Below the pieces are notes generated by a model. The model did not search any database, had not been told where the DNA came from, and saw nothing but the letters and a program-made list of their open reading frames with translations. A program made the position numbers and the translations under genes. From Lunasporangiospora selenospora (lineage: Eukaryota > Mortierellomycota > Mortierellomycetes > Mortierellales > Mortierellaceae), in assembly GCA_015680635.1 (NCBI GenBank), contig JAABOA010000032.1, positions 1 to 23,658 of the forward strand: 23,658 nucleotides of DNA, read 5' to 3'. This document shows positions 20,195-23,658 of the stretch, in pieces (the first letter of the stretch is position 1; each line of letters begins with the position of its first letter).

Positions 20195-21089
20195 CTATAT
20201 AAATTGTTGATATGTTGGTTAGTTTGACAGTAAAAGATATGCTGTACATGTAGCCGTTGAACATTTTAATCATAGGAGCCGCTGTGGTCGTGGTCGTGGT
20301 CATGGTGGCCGCCGTCACGTCTAATCGACAAAATACGACAGTATAATGCCATTATACATCAGGACATTTTGTCATGAGACGGATATTGTCTCCATGAATC
20401 AAAGCAAGATGGAGTAACTATCCACGATAGTCAATATATCATTCCGAAATGCCATTAGGATATACATACCTTGACGCTCTTCTGTAGACCCAGATGGCAT
20501 GCTTGATTTGTTTAACGATGAAGCTGCAGGTATTCGAGCAAACACTAATTACTTGAGTGGAGGACTTATCGACCATGACAAATGAATACCGAAAATAGAT
20601 CAAATCTTTCAATGTGGTACAGTTTGGAAGTAATCTCTCGCTCAAAAGCTTGCTTCCATCCATAAGGTTCCACCGTCGTGTTTGCCGAGACTTTTATTTT
20701 ATAATTCGTCATACACAAGGCCCAATGTTCCACTCCTTCATTACGACGCCACTTCTCATATTTTCCGGTAAACTATATCCTGGCAGACCGCGGTATTTCG
20801 CTGGAAGTAGGTGGATACATGAAAGCTGTGCGTGCATCCTGCACGTCGATGAACCCGAATTTATTAGAAAGTTTTGCTAAGAAAGTGCCAGTCTACTATG
20901 GCTAGGGTGTATGTAATTGAAGTCTTGCTGCCTGATGCAAAGCAAATTTGAGATTCCCGAATCCAACAATACATTACCTTTTGTGCATGCGTGCGTGCGT
21001 GTGTGTGTGTGTGAATTGAAGGAAAGGAGGATGAGGAAAAAGTGAAATGAGAGGATGGGGAGAGGATGCGGCCGAGATCCTGCGGTCTC
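20195..21089. other. Spacer, may hold 5' exons of the minus-strand gene
   Basis: The minus strand has exon-like pieces: a frame from an ATG at 20663 with a good GTATGT donor near 20460, and a Thr-rich stretch from an ATG near 20304 in strong GCCACC context. I could not join these to the downstream exon in one consistent phase set. A mixed GCGT/GT microsatellite lies at 20983-21013. No other gene is seen. Confidence 0.4.
20983..21013 (+). repeat. GCGT/GT microsatellite
   Basis: Alternating GTGC/GTGT units followed by a pure GT run, about 350-400 bases upstream of the F-box start codon. Confidence 0.85.
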
Positions 21090-21096
21090 TATAAAT
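21090..21096 (+). promoter_or_regulatory. TATA box of the F-box gene
   Basis: TATAAAT lies about 20 bases upstream of a TC run and pyrimidine-rich tract, a typical fungal initiation region. Transcription would start near 21120-21140, leaving a leader of nearly 300 bases. Confidence 0.45.
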
Positions 21097-21113
21097 GCAA
21101 GGAGCAGTACTCG

Positions 21114-21131
21114 TCTCTCTCTCTCTCTCTC
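21114..21131 (+). repeat. TC microsatellite
   Basis: Nine TC units in a row just downstream of the TATA-like element; possibly a pyrimidine-rich initiator. Confidence 0.85.
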
Positions 21132-21221
21132 CCCTTTATTAAACTCACACGGGTTTCCTGCCAAGACTCTGTGGATCTGCGCCTCCTCTCCTAGAGCGTG
21201 GGCTTTACTCTGAAATTGAAA

Positions 21222-21227
21222 ATGTAG
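21222..21227 (+). promoter_or_regulatory. AUG-stop minimal upstream ORF
   Basis: ATGTAG, a start codon directly followed by a stop, lies in the predicted leader 192 bases before the F-box ATG. A second upstream ATG at 21314 opens a 36-codon frame that ends after, and overlaps, the main ATG in another frame. Such elements can stall or limit scanning ribosomes; function here is inferred. Confidence 0.35.
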
Positions 21228-21413
21228 AAAGTGGATAGGGAGAACAAGGGAAATACACGCGTCGCCAAAGCGACACAGAACCTGGCACAGCCAATAGCCG
21301 CAGTTCAACTGCAATGGACCAAAAAACGGGTAATAAAAGGGATGGTCAGAAGAGGATCTGCCCTTTTCTCACATCTTTGCCATTCTCCCATTCTCACCAT
21401 TTCGTCAATTGCA

Positions 21414-23571
21414 ATGAAACCTGAATTGGCTTCTGAGCCATCAAAGCTGCTGGCTCTTCCAACAGAATGCATCGCACACATTGTAAGCTATCTGTGGGAG
21501 GACGTCTCGTCACTTCACTCGCTCCTCGTCAGCAACCGTTTGCTCTTTGGCGTCATCCTCCCAGTCCTCTACCGGGACCCATTTCGTCTTGTGGCAGGAC
21601 ACAGCTACTGGACGGAAACAAGCAAGCCAAGGCGTATGGCACACTTGATGAAGCTCCTCAAGTTGTGCTCTGAATCAAAACAGGATCTCCCATTGCCAGA
21701 AGGTCTGCAACATCCAACCCAGGAGAAGACTTTATCGGTCAGTTCGGATCCAGTAGCGCCTCCTTCTCCACCTCCTCCACCCCCACCTCCACCTCCAGCT
21801 CCACTTTCGTCAATGTCAGAACAACTGCTGTCCCCTCTGCTGCGCATTGAAAGCAAACTACGACCAGTTGTCCCTGAAGTCTTTCAGATGACGTTACCAT
21901 CCCATCCACTGTTCAAAAATCCTCTGTCGACCGACTACCTTTATTACTACACGTCGCAGAGTCTTATCCCTCGGAGTTTACCAGCCATTCAACTCCTTTA
22001 TCCCGCGGTACAGAGTCAAGTATATAGGCACGACCTCGAGGTGAAACTCGCACGGATTCGGTTAGATATGACCAGGATCTTTGTCTTCCATTGTCCTTCA
22101 AGAATCCAAGTCCTTTCAGTGACGGCCTCACAGTTGTTTTTATTATTCATGGCGGACGAGGAAAAGTCGCCTGGGTTCTTTGCAAAGATGGTTCAAGAGC
22201 TGGGTGCCCTCCGGAGACTTGAGCTCGATGTAGGGTCTGGATCAGCCTCCGTTGCAGCACCTCCCCAGGCATCAATGGATGAAAACGGCGTGATCCCTTC
22301 CACTCCTACCAAAAGAATCTTCAAGAATGACTTGCAGGCACCGATCACCTTTATTCAGGAACATCAGCGTGTCCACCAGTCCGTAGACGACCCCATGTGC
22401 CAGTGCCCTCAGCCTTCCACGACACTCGTCAATGGAGTAGAACGTACAAGTGCACATTACTGTTTACGTCGACCCAGGCTGCTAGAGATCATGATCCGAG
22501 GTTCTCATCGAGTCTGGGGGCCGACGCATTTGTTGGCAAATATCGAGCCTATGGAGGTGGTGGATCTCTCATGCTGGAACTCGGATGTCCCTCAATTGGA
22601 TGAGATCCCCACTTCTCGGCTTTACTCGTTCCGTGTCAACATCGCAAGACGACTAGGTGGGGTAGAAGTAAAGCCCAAGTTTATTCAGCAATGCACACAG
22701 CTTCAAGAGCTTTGGGCTCCATCCACAGTCCAACATCCAGACGAAGATCATGCGCCCCCTCTGACTCTGGGGCAAGCATCCAATGCTAGTCAACCACAGG
22801 ACTCTCGACCACGCAGTGGTTTGTTTGGATGGGCCTTCACCCCCAAGGGAGACGCTCATCCTCCTAAAAAGCCACCACTGAAGCGTGTCCGACTCTACGG
22901 AGGACCTCAAGATTTGACTCCCAGTCTTGAGAATGCAGTCGAGCTCTTTAACAACACCCTGGAGGAATTGTGGGGGTTCGAGGATGGTTATGCGCGCAGA
23001 AACCAGTACCACCGATTTGCGTTCCGATGGCAATTGCCGAATCTGACGGTGCTAGACGTATGTGGACGGTTTGTCTACTTTGTCGATCTGAAATCGTTGG
23101 ACCAGTGTCCGGCTCTACGCGTGGTCCGATTACAAATCAGATTCTCAGATCTGGGACTTGTCCATGTTTGCCAACATGAAGCATTTGGAAGAGCTGCAAC
23201 TCCTGGGAGCCTCTTGGAGAATAGACAATGACGCCCTTTTGGGTCTTGTCTATCTCAAGGAGACCCCTGTCTCGTCTTTTCCTGGACAGGAACAGTCCAC
23301 AGTTATGCCCACCACTGCGGGTGGAAGCATCTTTCCTCCTAGCTTTACAACCTCGTTGACACCACTCTCGCATAGCCTTCAGATTCTTACTATTTCGGAC
23401 TCTCATCTTGCTACCCGTCGGGGACTGATTCCGTTTGTGACCACAATGGAGAAACTTCGCACCATTAAGCTGGGTGCTACGTACCGATACTTGGAGGGGA
23501 GCTTGGAAGAAGCGGCAGGACCTCGGTTACGTGTCGAGATTAACCTTGCCAATGGAAGGCCAAAGGCATAA
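21414..23571 (+). CDS. F-box protein, frame broken once near 23154
   Basis: F-box domain at residues about 12-57 (LLALPTECIAHIVSYLWED, then SLLVSNRLLFGVILPVLYRDPF), the Skp1-binding module of SCF ubiquitin ligases. A polyproline run follows (about 21759-21807), then a long leucine-rich region with spaced LRR-like strands (LRRLELDV, LEIMIRGSHRV, LPNLTVLDVCG, CPALRVVRLQI, LEELQLLGAS, LQILTISDS, KLRTIKLGA) that would bind the substrate. Coding sequence continues without a gap across 23150 but changes frame by one base in a GGG run (23153-23155). With one G fewer, the product would be about 718 residues. No GT-AG intron fits. I chose ATG 21414; ATG 21342 is in frame upstream and would add 24 residues. 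Assembly error or real lesion cannot be told apart here. Confidence 0.82.
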
Positions 23572-23658
23572 TAAAAAGACCAGACGTCTTTCTCTCTCTT
23601 TTTTTATCTTTATTTCTTTGAAAAAGTGCACTGCAAACAAGTTTTTTTTTTTTTTTTT
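23572..23658. other. F-box gene 3' flank with terminal poly-T
   Basis: An ATAATAAAAAG element right after the stop could serve as a poly(A) signal. An AAAGAC...GTCTTT inverted repeat with the 8-base palindrome AGACGTCT follows, then a T-rich tract. The window ends in an uninterrupted T run (23642-23658), which is common at contig edges. Confidence 0.4.

Noticed and set aside
21231-21413. N-terminal extension of the F-box frame to 21231
   Set aside because: The frame begins with GTG. The first ATG is at 21342, and the region before 21414 is Lys/Arg-rich leader-like sequence unlike F-box proteins; ATG 21414 gives a typical start.
23059-23148. Possible 90-bp GTATGT...CAG intron that would fix the F-box frame
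   Set aside because: The interval encodes convincing leucine-rich-repeat sequence (SLDQCPALRVVRLQI), so removing it would delete part of the domain; a one-base error is simpler.

Overview
The window looks like nuclear DNA from an early-diverging filamentous fungus, most likely of the Mortierellomycota/Mucoromycota group. The reasons are short GT-AG introns (63-107 bp), genes packed tail-to-tail and head-to-head, no operon-like or bacterial features, T-rich tracts between genes, a long-polyproline F-box protein, and pogo and Helitron relics. The lineage call is inference; the fungal call is firmer.

The left half (about 1.76-12.96 kb) is gene-dense. In order it holds: a NiCoT nickel/cobalt permease (+, no intron); a two-finger AN1 zinc-finger protein with a ZFAND1/Cuz1-like C-terminal domain (+, 5 exons); an APE1/ExoIII-type AP endonuclease with a possible mitochondrial presequence (-, 2 exons); a CobW/ZNG1-type GTP-dependent metallochaperone (+, 5 exons); a WDR92/DNAAF10-type WD40 protein (-, 2 exons); and an ataxin-10 homologue (+, 7 exons). 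From the AN1 gene onward the strands alternate. Convergent stop codons are 60 and 17 bp apart, and divergent start codons are about 110-130 bp apart, so each divergent pair shares one short promoter region.

The middle (about 13-18.7 kb) is gene-poor and full of old mobile DNA. It holds two decayed Helitron PIF1-type helicase C-termini (both -), a frameshifted pogo/Tigger-type DDE transposase (+), a diverged direct repeat and a GGATTGGAT-like satellite patch. From 20.2 to 19.0 kb (-) lies a spliced, unrecognised protein gene that may be decaying.

The right end (21.4-23.57 kb, +) holds an F-box/leucine-rich-type protein. Its frame is broken by one base in a GGG run, which is either an assembly error or a real lesion. 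A TATA box, a TC microsatellite and an AUG-stop upstream element precede it.

Functionally, three left-half genes touch metal biology (Ni/Co uptake, CobW metallochaperone, AN1 protein of the arsenite/metal-stress type). A neighbouring divergent pair (WDR92, ATXN10) are homologues of cilium- or chaperone-linked animal proteins. I see no clear new defence or biosynthetic system. The most useful leads are the AN1 domain combination, the dual-start AP endonuclease, the WDR92/ATXN10 pair and the F-box frame break.
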